Below are positions 8,464 through 20,065 of a DNA stretch of 64,000 bases, in pieces (positions within the stretch are counted from its first letter, which is position 1; the number at the start of each line of letters is the position of its first letter). The notes beneath the pieces were generated by a model that was not told the origin of the DNA, ran no database searches, and worked only from the letters and a program-made list of their open reading frames with translations. Made by a program: the position numbers and the translations under genes. Source of the DNA: Denitromonas iodatirespirans (GTDB taxonomy: Bacteria; Pseudomonadota; Gammaproteobacteria; Burkholderiales; Rhodocyclaceae); contig NZ_JAEKFT010000016.1 in the NCBI RefSeq assembly GCF_018524365.1, positions 1-64,000 on the forward strand, read 5' to 3'.

Positions 8464-9009
8464 ATGAAACGCGGATGGATGCTGGTGGTGGTGCTGTGGC
8501 TGGCGGGGTGCGCGCTGATGCCGCCGATCGTGCCGGGCCAGAGCGCCGCCCAGGTGCGCGCCGAGCAGGGCGCGCCGACCCGCATCCTGCCCCAGGCTGA
8601 CGGTGGCGAGCTGTGGCAGTACGCCACCCAGCCCTTCGGCACGACCTTCATCCAGGTAAAGTTCGATGCGGCCGGCCAGGTGGTCGACACCTGGGACGGC
8701 CTGGCCGCCGACCGGTTGGCGCAGATCCAGCCGGGCATGACGCTCGACGAGGTGCAGCAGCGGCTCGGCCCGCAGCGCTCGGTCGAACGCTTCGCCCTGT
8801 CGGGCGAGACGGTGTACGACTGGAACATCAGCAACAGCGGCAACCCCGGCACCGCCACCTTCTTCAATGTGCATTTCCGCGACGACCGGGTGGTGCGCAC
8901 TTCGACCACCTACCAGTTCCCGCGCGACGGCAGCTTCTTCGGCGGCTTCGGCATCCATGGCGGGAGTGGGATGGGGGTCGGGATCAATATCGGTATCGGC
9001 GTGCGCTGA
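8464..9009 (+). CDS. Second BamE/SmpA-like lipoprotein, paralogue of the upstream gene
   Basis: 181 residues from ATG 8464. Lipobox LAGC with Cys16. It mirrors the preceding protein: GQSAAQVRAEQGAPTRI, WQYATQPFGTTF, IQPGMTLDEVQQRLGPQ and VYDWNISNSG align with the corresponding units of its neighbour, indicating a tandem duplication. The C-terminus is unusual, a Gly-rich tail (FGGFGIHGGSGMGVG...) absent from the upstream copy, as seen in some glycine-zipper-like envelope proteins. The gene is almost certainly in an operon with 7973-8461. No specific function is assigned. Confidence 0.68.
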   Translation: MKRGWMLVVVLWLAGCALMPPIVPGQSAAQVRAEQGAPTRILPQADGGELWQYATQPFGTTFIQVKFDAAGQVVDTWDGLAADRLAQIQPGMTLDEVQQRLGPQRSVERFALSGETVYDWNISNSGNPGTATFFNVHFRDDRVVRTSTTYQFPRDGSFFGGFGIHGGSGMGVGINIGIGVR

Positions 9010-9026
9010 GCGCCGGCCGTCGGTGC

Positions 9027-11981
9027 TCAGCCGGGCGGCAAGGCATCGAGCGCGGCCAGTGCCTCGGGGTAGTTGAAGCGACTCACCTCACGCATCAGGC
9101 GGCGGCCGGCCTCGCCATAGGTGGCGCCGATCAGGCCGGCATGGGTTTGCAGCAGCGTGTTGGCGCGCATGTCGCTGGCGGCCAGCAGCGGGCGTAGCTC
9201 GGCCAGCACGCGGGCGGCGCCGGTCGGGTCGGCCGCCGGTGCGTCGGCCGGCGGCGGGCTCGCCGGCAACCAGCGGGCCAGCGTCTCGAACAGCTGCTCG
9301 GGTTCCACCGGTTTGGGAATGAAGTCGTTCATGCCGGCCTTCAGGCAGGCTTCCTGGTCCTGCTGGAACACGTTGGCGGTGATGGCCAGGATCGGGACCG
9401 CCGCATAGCCGGGCAGGGCGCGAATGGCGCGGGTCGCTTCGAGCCCGTCCATCTCCGGCATCTGGATGTCCATCAGGATCAGGTCGTAGGGCCGTGCGCG
9501 GGCGGCCTTCAGGGCCTGGGCACCGTCTTCGGCGGTATCCACCACCCAGCCTCGCGCGCTGAGCAGGGCCAGGGCCACTTCGCGGTTGACGGCACTGTCT
9601 TCGGCCAGCAGCAGACGCAGCGACGCGGGCTCGGCCACGGCCACGGGGGTGTCGGCGACGGCGGGCGCGTGCTGGGCCTGGCCGTGCGGCAGGGTCACCG
9701 TGAGCCAGAACGTGCTGCCTTCGCCTGGGGTGCTGTCCACACCGACCGTGCCGTCCATCAACTCGGCCAGCCGCCGGGCAATGGCCAGGCCCAGGCCGGA
9801 GCCGCCGTATTTGCGGGTGGTCGAGGTGTCGGCCTGTTCGAAGGCGTTGAACAGCTGGCCGCAGGTTTCCGGGGCGATGCCGATGCCGGTGTCGCTCACT
9901 GCGAAGTGGAGGGTCAGCCGATCGGCGCAGCGCGCTTCGATGCGTGCCCGCAGGGTGATCTGGCCGGCCTCGGTGAACTTGACGGCGTTGCCGGCGTAGT
10001 TGAGCAGCGCCTGGCGCAGCCGGGTCGGGTCGCCGCGCACCCAGGTCGATTCGCCGGTGCCTTCGACCACCACGCGCAAGGACTTCTCCTGCGCCTGCGG
10101 GGCAATCAGCGAGTGGACCTGATCGAGCACGGTGTCGACCGAGAAGTCGAGCTGTTCGAGCACCAGCTTGCCGGCTTCGATCTTGGACAGGTCGAGGATG
10201 TCGTTGAGTAGGGTCAGCAGATGGCGCGCCGACACCTCGATCTTGGCCAGCCGTTCGGCCTGCTTGGGGGTCGGGTGGTCGCGGGCGAGCAGGTGGGAGA
10301 GGCCGACGATGGCGTTCATCGGCGTGCGGATCTCGTGACTCATGTTGGCCAGAAAGGCGCTCTTGGCGCGGCTGGCGTCTTCGGCCTTGAGCTGAGCGTC
10401 GACCAGCTGGGCGGTGCGCGCTTCGACCAGTTCTTCGAGGTGATGGCGGTGGCGCGCCAGCTCGTCGGCCACGCGCTTTTGCTCGGTGATGTCTTGCTTG
10501 ATCGCCAGATAGTGGGTGATGCGCCCGTCGGCCTGGCGGATCGGGCTGACGATCGCCTGCTCGATGTACAGCGAGCCGTCCTTGCGCTTGTTGTGCAGTT
10601 CGCCCTGCCACACCTCGCCGCGGGTGAGGGTGGCCCACATGTCGCGGTGCACGGCCGGCGGCGTGCCGCCCGATTGCAGGATGCGCGGATTCTGGCCGAC
10701 GATTTCCGCCGCCGTGTAGCCGCTGATATGGCAGAAGGCGTCGTTCACATACTCGATGCGGGCGTCGAGGTCGGTGATGACGATGCTCTCGGGGCTTTGC
10801 TCGACCGCCAGCGACAGTTGCCGCAGCAGCGCTTCTTCGCGGTCGCGGGTGATGGCGATGGCGGCGACATGGATGGCCTGGTCGATCAGGTCCAGGTGCC
10901 AGGCCGAGGGCTTGGCCGGGTGGTCGTAGTACAGCGCGAAGGTGCCCAGCACGCCGCCGTCGTTGCCGAGGATCGGGGTGGACCAGCAGGCGCGCAGGCC
11001 GAAGGCGAGTGCGGCATCCTTGTAGCGGGCCCACAGCGGATCGGTGGCGATGTCCTCGACGATGACCGCCGCGCGGCGCCAGGCGGCGGTGCCGCAGGAG
11101 CCTTGGGCTTCACCGATGGGTTCTCCGTCGATGGCTGCCACATAGTCGGCCGGCAGGCTGGGGGAGGCGCCGTTGTGCAGGGTGCCGCGCGCTGCGTCGA
11201 GCAGCAGGATCGATACCTTCATGCCCGCGCCGTGGGCTTCGAGGGTGCGGGCCAGGGCGTCCAGCGTGTCGCGCAGCGGCGCGCCCGAGGCGACCATTTC
11301 GAGCGTGAGGTTCTGCGTGGCCAGCGAGCGCTCGGCGCGGCGCAGGCGGGTGATGTCGCGCGAGATGCCGAACAGGCCGACGACCCGGCCGTCGGCGTCA
11401 TGCAGCGGGCCCTTGGTGGCCATGAAGGTGACTTCGCCGTCCTGGGTGGTCAGATCTTCCTCGAAGGTCTCGACCTGATTGCGTGCCATGACCTGACGGT
11501 CGTTGGCCATGACCAGCGCCGCCTGCGCCGGCGGGAAGATGGCGGTGTCGTCACGCCCGACCATGGCGCTCGGCACGGTGCCGGTCACGCGGCCGGCCTC
11601 GGGGTTGAACAGCAGATAACGGCCGTCGCTGTCCTTGGCGAAGATGGCGTCCCGGGAGCCGTTGGCGATGGCGTCGAGCAGTTTGAGGGCTTGCAGATGC
11701 TCGGCCTGCGCCGTGTAGGCGGCCCGCGCGGTGTCGGTGATCTGGCGGGCCAGGCGCGACACCAAGCCGTAGAGCAGCAGCGACGTGACCAGCACGAAGG
11801 CCAGCCCCTTGAAGGTGTTGGCCGTGGCCAGTTGGGCGGGGTCGGTGAACAGGTGCTCGACCGCCCGGTCGGAAAACACGATCCACAGGCCGGCGAACAG
11901 GGCATACAGCGCCACGATGCGCAGCACGCGGCCGCGTTGCTCGGCGGGGCGCGGGAAGGGGGTGGGCTCAGTCGGGGTCAC
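9027..11981 (-). CDS. Membrane hybrid sensor histidine kinase with PAS, GAF, PAS and receiver domains
   Basis: 984 residues from a GTG at 11981. Two N-terminal membrane segments (about 20-38 and 58-80), a PAS domain (~100-215, ending [14 protein letters not shown]), a GAF domain (~225-380), a second PAS/PAC (~390-515, [19 protein letters not shown]), HisKA with phospho-acceptor His549 in [10 protein letters not shown], a HATPase domain (~650-765; GNAVKF N-box, [15 protein letters not shown]) and a receiver domain with Asp838 in [13 protein letters not shown]. The tail after the receiver is short and shows no Hpt histidine. It overlaps the HD-GYP regulator gene upstream by 14 bases, so the kinase probably controls that regulator and hence c-di-GMP breakdown. 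Confidence 0.9.
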   Translation of the reverse strand: MTPTEPTPFPRPAEQRGRVLRIVALYALFAGLWIVFSDRAVEHLFTDPAQLATANTFKGLAFVLVTSLLLYGLVSRLARQITDTARAAYTAQAEHLQALKLLDAIANGSRDAIFAKDSDGRYLLFNPEAGRVTGTVPSAMVGRDDTAIFPPAQAALVMANDRQVMARNQVETFEEDLTTQDGEVTFMATKGPLHDADGRVVGLFGISRDITRLRRAERSLATQNLTLEMVASGAPLRDTLDALARTLEAHGAGMKVSILLLDAARGTLHNGASPSLPADYVAAIDGEPIGEAQGSCGTAAWRRAAVIVEDIATDPLWARYKDAALAFGLRACWSTPILGNDGGVLGTFALYYDHPAKPSAWHLDLIDQAIHVAAIAITRDREEALLRQLSLAVEQSPESIVITDLDARIEYVNDAFCHISGYTAAEIVGQNPRILQSGGTPPAVHRDMWATLTRGEVWQGELHNKRKDGSLYIEQAIVSPIRQADGRITHYLAIKQDITEQKRVADELARHRHHLEELVEARTAQLVDAQLKAEDASRAKSAFLANMSHEIRTPMNAIVGLSHLLARDHPTPKQAERLAKIEVSARHLLTLLNDILDLSKIEAGKLVLEQLDFSVDTVLDQVHSLIAPQAQEKSLRVVVEGTGESTWVRGDPTRLRQALLNYAGNAVKFTEAGQITLRARIEARCADRLTLHFAVSDTGIGIAPETCGQLFNAFEQADTSTTRKYGGSGLGLAIARRLAELMDGTVGVDSTPGEGSTFWLTVTLPHGQAQHAPAVADTPVAVAEPASLRLLLAEDSAVNREVALALLSARGWVVDTAEDGAQALKAARARPYDLILMDIQMPEMDGLEATRAIRALPGYAAVPILAITANVFQQDQEACLKAGMNDFIPKPVEPEQLFETLARWLPASPPPADAPAADPTGAARVLAELRPLLAASDMRANTLLQTHAGLIGATYGEAGRRLMREVSRFNYPEALAALDALPPG

Positions 11982-13065
11982 GGTAACGCTCGGCGATGTC
12001 GACGAAGGCGGTGAAATGCGCGAGGAAGCCGTCGACCACGGCCGGATCGAAATGACTGCCGCGCCCGGCGACGATGATGTCGCGGGCCGTATCGAGCGGC
12101 AGCGCGGGCTTGTACACCCGGGCGTGGATCAGCGCGTCGAAGACGTCGGCCAGCGCCATCAGCCGCGCCGATACCGGAATCGCCTCGCCGGCCAGGCCGT
12201 CGGGGTAGCCGCTGCCGTCCCAGCGCTCATGGTGGTGACGGGCGATCTCCTTGGCCAGGGCGAGGAAGGGCACGGCCTCGCGCACATCCTGTTCGGCCTG
12301 GGCCAGCGCGGTGGCGCCGAGTACCGAGTGGGTCTGCATGATGGCCCATTCGTCGGCGTCGAGCTTGCCCGGCTTGAGCAGGATGTGGTCGGGGATGCCG
12401 ACCTTGCCGATGTCGTGCAGCGGGGCCGAGCGGGCCAGCAGTTCGATGTAGCGCGGGGTGAGCGTGGCGGCGAAGCGCGGATGCGCGGCCAGGGCGCGGG
12501 CCAGGTGCTCGACATAGGCCTGGGTGCGCAGGATGTGGTTGCCGGTTTCCGGATCGCGGGTTTCGGCCAGGTGCGCCAGGGCACGGATGCTGACCGCCTG
12601 GATATGGTCGTTTTCGGCCATGCGCCGGGCCACTTCGGACTCGAGAAAGAGGTTGTGATCGCGCAGCGTGTCGCGCGCCCGCTTGACGTCGAGCTGGGTG
12701 CGCACCCGCGCCAGCACCAGCGCCGGGCGAATCGGTTTGGCGATGTAGTCGGCGGCGCCGAGGTTCAGGCCGTGTTCTTCGTCGCGGGTATCGTCCAGCG
12801 CGGTCAGGAAGATCACCGGGATGTCGCGGGTGGCCGGGTTGCTGCGCAGGCGGTCGAGCACCGCGTAGCCGTCCAGGCCGGGCATCATGATGTCGAGCAG
12901 AATGAGGTCGGGCTGCGGGTCCTGGGCGGCGATGGCCAGCGCCCGCTCGCCGGAGGTGGTGGCCTGGACGGTGTATTCGGGCTGCAGCACGTCGCCGAGC
13001 ACGGCCAGGTTTTCCGGGGTGTCGTCGACGATCAGGAGGCGGGTGTTGGGGGCGGCCGGTATCAC
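11968..13065 (-). CDS. Response regulator with HD-GYP c-di-GMP phosphodiesterase domain
   Basis: 365 residues starting at GTG 13065, chosen because GGAGGG sits 4 bases upstream and the receiver domain begins directly after ([19 protein letters not shown]). Receiver domain ~1-125 with phospho-acceptor Asp58 in [18 protein letters not shown] domain ~165-350 with [27 protein letters not shown], and the [15 protein letters not shown] signature. All metal-binding His/Asp residues expected for an active phosphodiesterase (HDIGK, HH, GYP) are present. It hydrolyses c-di-GMP in response to phosphorylation, presumably from the hybrid kinase encoded by the overlapping downstream gene. Confidence 0.92.
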   Translation of the reverse strand: MIPAAPNTRLLIVDDTPENLAVLGDVLQPEYTVQATTSGERALAIAAQDPQPDLILLDIMMPGLDGYAVLDRLRSNPATRDIPVIFLTALDDTRDEEHGLNLGAADYIAKPIRPALVLARVRTQLDVKRARDTLRDHNLFLESEVARRMAENDHIQAVSIRALAHLAETRDPETGNHILRTQAYVEHLARALAAHPRFAATLTPRYIELLARSAPLHDIGKVGIPDHILLKPGKLDADEWAIMQTHSVLGATALAQAEQDVREAVPFLALAKEIARHHHERWDGSGYPDGLAGEAIPVSARLMALADVFDALIHARVYKPALPLDTARDIIVAGRGSHFDPAVVDGFLAHFTAFVDIAERYRDPD

Positions 13066-13165
13066 GATCCCTCCTGACAAACGGCGCGTTCCGCCGGCGG
13101 GCGGCGAACGAATAGATACAAGTGTAGCGATCAGCCAGCAGTAACGGCACGATGGGCCGATACTT

Positions 13166-13181
13166 GTGCGACATTTCGCAC
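13166..13181. promoter_or_regulatory. Perfect palindrome, candidate upstream activator site for the DctD-like regulator
   Basis: GTGCGA-CATT-TCGCAC is a perfect 6-4-6 dyad about 110 bases before the -24 element of the sigma-54 promoter. Dyads of this size at that distance are typical binding sites for NtrC/DctD-class activators. Related half-sites (GCGCACAC at about 13190, CCGCACAC at about 13208) follow it and could form a second, weaker site. Confidence 0.55.
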
Positions 13182-13288
13182 GGCGGCGGCGCACACTGGG
13201 CGGATGCCCGCACACTTGACCGGGGAGAGCGATCCGGTGTTTCGATTAAACGATTGATTCGGTGGGGAAAAGCCGGGTGTGCGGAAAC

Positions 13289-13304
13289 TGGCCCGGGGCT
13301 TGCA
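13289..13304 (+). promoter_or_regulatory. Sigma-54 (RpoN) promoter of the TAXI-TRAP operon
   Basis: TGGCCCG-GGGC-TTGCA matches the RpoN consensus TGGCACG-N4-TTGCW at 15 of the fixed positions bar one, with the invariant GG (-24) and GC (-12) 12 bases apart. It is 110 bases upstream of the start of the solute-binding protein gene. An RpoN-dependent activator (DctD-like, 18467-19807) is encoded in the same cluster. Confidence 0.75.
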
Positions 13305-13413
13305 AAGGTCTCCCAGGCCGGGCGCGAACGGGGGTGGAGTTCTCCCTCACTGCGCCGCCGTCTCGTTTGCCCGCCGACGCAAGTATTCCAAGTCATCCAT
13401 GGAGGAGACCACC

Positions 13414-14370
13414 ATGAAATTGATCCGTACCCTGGGGCTGGCCACCGCTGCCCTGATCGTGTCGACCGGCGTCCAGGCCGAGCAGAAGTTCATCAACGTG
13501 CTGACCGGCGGTACCAGCGGGATCTACTACCCCTTGGGCGTGGCGTTGTCGCAGCAGATCGGCAAGGCGCTGCCCGAGTCCAAGGTCAGCGTCCAGTCGA
13601 CCAAGGCCAGCGCGGAAAACCTGAACCTGCTGCAGGCCGGTCGCGGCGAAGTGGGCTTTGCCCTCGCCGACGCCGTGTCCGATGCCTGGAAGGGCGACGC
13701 GGAAGCGGGCTTCAAGCAGAAGCTGGACAAGCTGCGCGGCGTGGCGGCGATCTACCCGAACTACATCCAGATCGTGGCCTCCGAAGAGTCGGGCATCAAG
13801 ACGCTGGCCGACCTCAAGGGCAAGCGGGTTTCCGTGGGCGCGCCCAAGTCCGGTACCGAGCTGAACGCCCGTGCCGTGCTCAAGGCCGCCGGTATCGGCT
13901 ATGAAGGCCTGTCGAAGGTGGAATACCTGCCCTTCGGCGAGTCGGTCGAGCTGATCAAGAACCGCCAGCTGGACGCCACCCTGCAGTCCGCCGGCCTGGG
14001 CGTGGCCTCGCTGCGCGATCTGGCCAGCACCATGAAGATCGTGGTGGTGCCGGTGCCGGCCGACGTGGTGGAGAAGATCGGTGACTCGGCCTACCAGCAG
14101 GGCGTGGTGCCGGCCAACACCTACGAGGGCCAGACCACCGATGTGCCGACCGTGGCGATCCGCAACATCCTGGTGACCCACGAAGGTGTCGATGCCGATA
14201 CCGTCTACGCCATGGTCAAGGCCATGTTCTCGAACATGGATGCCATGGTGGCAGCGCACTCCGCCGCCAAGGGCATCGTGCTGGAGAAAGCCTCGACCGG
14301 TCTGCCGGTGCCGTTGCACCCGGGGGCTGCCCGCTTCTATGCTGAAGCCAGCAAGGCCGCCAAGCAGTAA
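13414..14370 (+). CDS. TAXI-family TRAP transporter solute-binding protein
   Basis: 318 residues from ATG 13414, preceded by GGAGGAG. Signal peptide with predicted cleavage after GVQA (residue ~22). The mature protein begins with FINVLTGGTSGIYYPLG, the hallmark of the TAXI (TRAP-associated extracytoplasmic immunogenic) family, followed by VQSTKASAENLNLLQAG and VSVGAPKSGTELNARAVLKAAG. It is the periplasmic receptor for a TRAP secondary transporter; TAXI receptors bind glutamate, 2-oxoglutarate or other carboxylates in the few known cases, so the ligand here is open. A strong intergenic hairpin follows before the permease gene. Confidence 0.92.
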   Translation: MKLIRTLGLATAALIVSTGVQAEQKFINVLTGGTSGIYYPLGVALSQQIGKALPESKVSVQSTKASAENLNLLQAGRGEVGFALADAVSDAWKGDAEAGFKQKLDKLRGVAAIYPNYIQIVASEESGIKTLADLKGKRVSVGAPKSGTELNARAVLKAAGIGYEGLSKVEYLPFGESVELIKNRQLDATLQSAGLGVASLRDLASTMKIVVVPVPADVVEKIGDSAYQQGVVPANTYEGQTTDVPTVAIRNILVTHEGVDADTVYAMVKAMFSNMDAMVAAHSAAKGIVLEKASTGLPVPLHPGAARFYAEASKAAKQ

Positions 14371-14385
14371 GCGACTTTGATGCCA

Positions 14386-14409
14386 CGGCCGTCCCCTCGG
14401 GGGCGGCCG
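14386..14409. promoter_or_regulatory. Intergenic stem-loop between receptor and permease genes
   Basis: CGGCCG-T-CCCC and GGGG-C-GGCCG form a ~10-bp GC stem with a tiny loop, 15 bases after the receptor stop codon and ~50 before the permease start. No T-run follows. Such structures commonly protect the upstream message from 3' decay, giving more receptor than permease. Confidence 0.5.
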
Positions 14410-14458
14410 CCAAGACAATAACGAAACACCGCACCGCCCGGTGCGAGGAGACCTCACC

Positions 14459-16495
<2,037 letters not shown>

Positions 16496-16524
16496 GCGCC
16501 TGAAGCGGCGCGGGAGGGCGGATC

Positions 16525-18462
16525 TTGGCCGGCGGCGTGCAAGGCCGTATGCTCGGCACTGCCACCCCCCGCCGTGCCCTCGACCCCATGCCGCTGACCC
16601 GTGCCGCCTACCGCTTCCTGCAGCCGCTGCTCGTGCTCGGCCTGCTGGCGGTGGTGCTCGGTGTGGCCAGCTACCAGGCCTTCCTCAGCCGGGAAGTGAC
16701 GCAGCTGGCCGAGTTCAGCCAGCTCCGGCTGGAGTTCTACCGCCGCACCCTGGCGCAGACGCTGGAGGAATTCCGTCTGCTGCCCAATGTGATCGGCCTC
16801 GACGGGCGGGTGCGCGGCCTGCTCGCCCAGGCGCAGGACGGCGAGCAGGCGGCGGCCGTCAATCGCTACCTGGAAGAGGTCAGCCAGGACCCGGTGATCC
16901 ATGTCACCTACCTGCTCGATGCCGGCGGCAAGGTGCTGGCGGCGAGCAACTGGCGCGAGTCGACCTCCTTCGTCGGCAAGAACTACGGCTTCCGCCCCTA
17001 TTTTCATGACGCCATGGCCGGCCGGCCGGGGCGTTTCTTCGGTGTTGGCGTGACTACCCTGGAGGCGGGCTATTTCCTCTCCGCCCCGGTCTATGTAGAT
17101 GGCGTGATCACCGGCGTGGCGGTGGTCAAGATCCGCCTCGACGCGCTGGAAGACGCCTGGCGCCGCTCCGGCGATCTGCTGTTGGTGGCCGACCGGCTGG
17201 GCGTGGTGGTGCTGGCCTCCTCGCCGAGCTGGAAGTTCCGCAGCTTGTTTCCGCTGGGCGGGGCCGACCGCGAGGCGCTGGCGCGCACCCGGCAATACCT
17301 CGATGCCGACCTGGCGCTGCTGCTGGCCACCGACGGCAAGCCGATCCTCAACGCCGACGGCAGCGGCCGGCGCCTGGAACTGACCGGCCGGGCGCTGCCC
17401 TTCGTCGCCGCCGACGGGAAAGCCCAGGCGCTGCTGTCCGAATCCATCGCCCTGCCCGACTACGACTGGCGGCTGATCATCCTGGCCGACCTCACCGACG
17501 CGCGCAAACTGGCCCTGGTCATGGCCGCTGCCCTGACCCTCGCGGTGCTGCTGCTGGTGATGGCCATCGGCCTGTGGCATACGCGCCGCCGCCGCACCCA
17601 GGAGCGCCGCGCGGCCCGGGCGGCGTTGGAGCGGGTGCAGGCCGACCTCGAAGCGCGCATCGCCGAGCGCACCGCCGAACTGGTGACCGCCAACCGCACG
17701 CTCGAAGAACGCGTCGGCGCGCTCAAGGACGCCGAGCAGATCCTGACGCGCACCCGCGACACCGCGGTGCAGGCCGGCAAGCTGGCGGTGCTCGGGCAGA
17801 TGGCCGCGGGCGTGACGCACGAACTCAATCAGCCGCTGGCCGCGCTGACCACCCTGGCCGACAATGCGCGCCGTTTCATAGAACGCGACAAGCCCGAGGC
17901 CGCCGCCGAAAACCTCGGCCATATCGCCCGCGTGGCCCAGCGCATGGGACGCATCGTGGCGCAGCTCAAGACCTTCTCGCGCAAGAGCGCCGACACGCTG
18001 GTGCCGGTGGATGTGGCCGACGCCATCGACAACGCCCTGCTGCTGGTCGAGTCGCGCCGCCAGGGCGCCGATGTCACGGTCACGGTGCGCCATGCCACGG
18101 CCGGCCTGGCGGTCAAGGCCGACATCACGCGCCTGGAGCAGGTCATCGTCAATCTGGCGGTCAATGCCATCGACGCCATGGAAGGCGCGGCGGCGCGCGA
18201 GCTGTCGATCGACACCCGCATCGAGGGCGCAGAGGGCATCATTCGCCTGCGCGACACCGGCGGCGGCATCGACCCGCAGGTGTGGCCGCACCTGTTCGAA
18301 CCCTTCTTCACCACCAAACCGGTGGGCAAGGGCCTCGGCCTGGGGCTGGCGATCTCGCGGCTGATCGCCGAAAGCCTGCAAGGATCATTGACCGCTGCCA
18401 ACGACGATGGCGGCGGCGCCTGTTTCGAATTGCGCCTGCCGCTGGCGCGTGGGGAGTTCTGA
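16525..18462 (+). CDS. DctB-like membrane sensor histidine kinase
   Basis: 645 residues if the TTG at 16525 is used; it has GGAGGG 7 bases upstream, whereas the in-frame ATG at 16588 has no Shine-Dalgarno. Two membrane segments (about 32-52 and 330-350) bracket a periplasmic double-Cache/PDC-type sensor (~55-325; YGFRPYFHDAMAGRPG and GYFLSAPV are typical). A cytoplasmic coiled coil leads to HisKA with His432 in GVTHELNQPLAAL and a HATPase domain (NLAVNAIDAME, DTGGGI, GLGLGLAIS). It should sense an external carboxylate and phosphorylate the DctD-like activator encoded immediately downstream, controlling the TRAP transporter. Confidence 0.9.
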   Translation: MAGGVQGRMLGTATPRRALDPMPLTRAAYRFLQPLLVLGLLAVVLGVASYQAFLSREVTQLAEFSQLRLEFYRRTLAQTLEEFRLLPNVIGLDGRVRGLLAQAQDGEQAAAVNRYLEEVSQDPVIHVTYLLDAGGKVLAASNWRESTSFVGKNYGFRPYFHDAMAGRPGRFFGVGVTTLEAGYFLSAPVYVDGVITGVAVVKIRLDALEDAWRRSGDLLLVADRLGVVVLASSPSWKFRSLFPLGGADREALARTRQYLDADLALLLATDGKPILNADGSGRRLELTGRALPFVAADGKAQALLSESIALPDYDWRLIILADLTDARKLALVMAAALTLAVLLLVMAIGLWHTRRRRTQERRAARAALERVQADLEARIAERTAELVTANRTLEERVGALKDAEQILTRTRDTAVQAGKLAVLGQMAAGVTHELNQPLAALTTLADNARRFIERDKPEAAAENLGHIARVAQRMGRIVAQLKTFSRKSADTLVPVDVADAIDNALLLVESRRQGADVTVTVRHATAGLAVKADITRLEQVIVNLAVNAIDAMEGAAARELSIDTRIEGAEGIIRLRDTGGGIDPQVWPHLFEPFFTTKPVGKGLGLGLAISRLIAESLQGSLTAANDDGGGACFELRLPLARGEF

Positions 18463-18466
18463 GGAC

Positions 18467-19807
18467 ATGCCTGACCACCGACCGCATGTGATCGTGATCG
18501 AGGACGACCCGCAGGTGCGCCTGGGCATCGAGCAGGCGCTCGAACTCGACGACCTGCCCGCGCGCGGCTTCGACGCCGCCGAACCGGCGCTGGCGCGCAT
18601 CGGTCCGGACTTTCCCGGCACCGTGGTGTGCGACGTGCGCCTGCCCGGCATGGACGGCCTGGCCCTGCTGCGCGCGGTGATGGCCATCGACCGCGAGATC
18701 CCGGTGGTGCTGATCACCGGGCACGGCGGCATCACCATGGCGGTGGCGGCGATGCGCGAGGGCGCCTACGACTTCATCGAGAAGCCCTTTTCCTCCGATC
18801 GCCTGGTCGAGGTGGTGCGCCGCGCGCAGGACCGCCGCGCACTGGTGATCGAGAACCGCCGCCTCAAGGCCAGCCTGTCGGCGCGCGAGTCGGTCTCCTT
18901 GATCGGCGATGCCCCGCCGATGCGCCGCGTGCGCCACACCATCGCCGCCATCGGCCCGACCGAGGCCGACGTGCTCATCTACGGCGAAACCGGCACCGGC
19001 AAGGAAGTGGCTGCACGCGCCATCCATGCCGCCAGCGGGCGCACCGGCGAGTTCGTGGCGATCAACTGCGGCGCGCTGCCCGAAACGGTGTTCGAATCCG
19101 AGATCTTCGGCCATGAGGCCGGCGCCTTCACCGGTGCGCTCAAGCGGCGCATCGGCAAGATCGAGCATGCGCGCGGCGGCACCCTGTTTCTCGACGAGAT
19201 CGAGACCATGCCGGCGGTGCTGCAGGTCAAGCTGCTGCGGGTGCTGCAGGAGCGCGTGGTCGAGCGGCTCGGCAGCAATGCCGCGATTCCCGTGGATTGC
19301 CGCATCATCGCCGCCAGCAAGGCCGACCTCAAGGCGCTGTCCGACGCCGGGCGCTTTCGCTCCGATCTCTACTACCGGCTCAACGTGGTCGGCCTCGAGC
19401 TGCCGCCGCTGCGCGAACGCAAGGCCGACATCCCGCTGCTGGCCGCACACTTTCTGCGCGAAGCGGCCTCACGCTACCGGCTCGATCCGCCGATGTGGCG
19501 CGAGGAAGACATGGCCGGCTGGATGCAGCAGGACTGGCCCGGCAACGTGCGCGAACTGCGCAACGCGGTCGACCGCTTCTGCCTCGGCGTGGCCGGCCGC
19601 CGCCCCGCCGCCGACACTGCCGGCAGCACGGGCGGCTCGCTGGCGCGCCAGATGGAGCGCTACGAGCGCCAGCTGATCGAAGCCGCGCTGCGCCAGACCC
19701 ACGGCAATGTCACCGCTGCCGCCGAGGTGCTCGACACCCCGCGCAAGACGCTCTACGACAAGCTCAACCGGCACCACCTGTTCCCCGAGGATTTTCGCGG
19801 GGAGTAG
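18467..19807 (+). CDS. DctD-like sigma-54-dependent response regulator
   Basis: 446 residues from ATG 18467, 4 bases after the kinase stop (the SD overlaps that stop, TGAGGA). Receiver domain with Asp56 in VVCDVRLPGMDG; AAA+ domain ~140-375 with Walker A GETGTGKE, the sigma-54 contact motif GAFTGA, Walker B GGTLFLDEIE and an R-finger region; C-terminal Fis-type helix-turn-helix (AAEVLDTPRKTLYDKLNRH). It activates RpoN promoters from upstream sites; the promoter at 13289 and palindrome at 13166 are obvious targets. Its TAG stop codon lies inside a REP-like palindrome. Confidence 0.93.
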   Translation: MPDHRPHVIVIEDDPQVRLGIEQALELDDLPARGFDAAEPALARIGPDFPGTVVCDVRLPGMDGLALLRAVMAIDREIPVVLITGHGGITMAVAAMREGAYDFIEKPFSSDRLVEVVRRAQDRRALVIENRRLKASLSARESVSLIGDAPPMRRVRHTIAAIGPTEADVLIYGETGTGKEVAARAIHAASGRTGEFVAINCGALPETVFESEIFGHEAGAFTGALKRRIGKIEHARGGTLFLDEIETMPAVLQVKLLRVLQERVVERLGSNAAIPVDCRIIAASKADLKALSDAGRFRSDLYYRLNVVGLELPPLRERKADIPLLAAHFLREAASRYRLDPPMWREEDMAGWMQQDWPGNVRELRNAVDRFCLGVAGRRPAADTAGSTGGSLARQMERYERQLIEAALRQTHGNVTAAAEVLDTPRKTLYDKLNRHHLFPEDFRGE

Positions 19808-20034
19808 GGCCGGATTCATCCGGCCAGCGGTGATGGCGATGTTTTGGCGGGATGAATCCCGCCCTACGGTGCTTTCAGATACCCAAAACAGATGCGGCCA
19901 TTTTGAGGACGACGCGGGGTGTGTCCAGGCAATCGGCTTAGATTGCGTAGGGCGGAAAAGCGTAGCGCCTTCCGCCGGATGTGATGGCGATTTCCTCGAA
20001 GTGGCGGATGACGCTTCGCTCTTCCGCCCTACGG
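19804..20034. repeat. Cluster of four REP-like palindromes (two inverted pairs)
   Basis: Element A (19804-19825, GTAGGGCCGGATTCATCCGG...) faces element B (19846-19867, ...GAATCCCGCCCTAC). Element C (19947-19976, GTAGGGCGGAAAAGCG...) faces element D (about 20003-20033, ...CTCTTCCGCCCTACGG). Each carries an imperfect hairpin and a GTAGGGC end; paired opposite orientation is the REPIN arrangement. A begins in the last codons of the dctD-like gene and supplies its TAG stop. The remaining sequence of this gap has no supported gene. Confidence 0.7.
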
Positions 20035-20065
20035 CCGGGGAGTGCCTCCGGCGGCCGAGCGCGGC

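Larger units (their letters stand above)
13066..13413. other. Divergent control region between HD-GYP gene and TRAP operon
   Basis: This 348-base gap holds no supported gene. It contains a 16-bp palindromic site (13166-13181), a sigma-54 type promoter (13289-13304) and an AT-rich patch around 13235-13262 (GTTTCGATTAAAC is itself an imperfect dyad) that could help DNA bending between them. The leader from the predicted start of transcription to the ATG would be about 100 bases. Confidence 0.6.

Noticed and set aside
9088-13396. Other long frames antisense or offset to the kinase/HD-GYP genes
   Set aside because: The residue composition (Arg/Pro/Gly/His-rich) is that of shifted reading frames; the real frames carry intact catalytic motifs.
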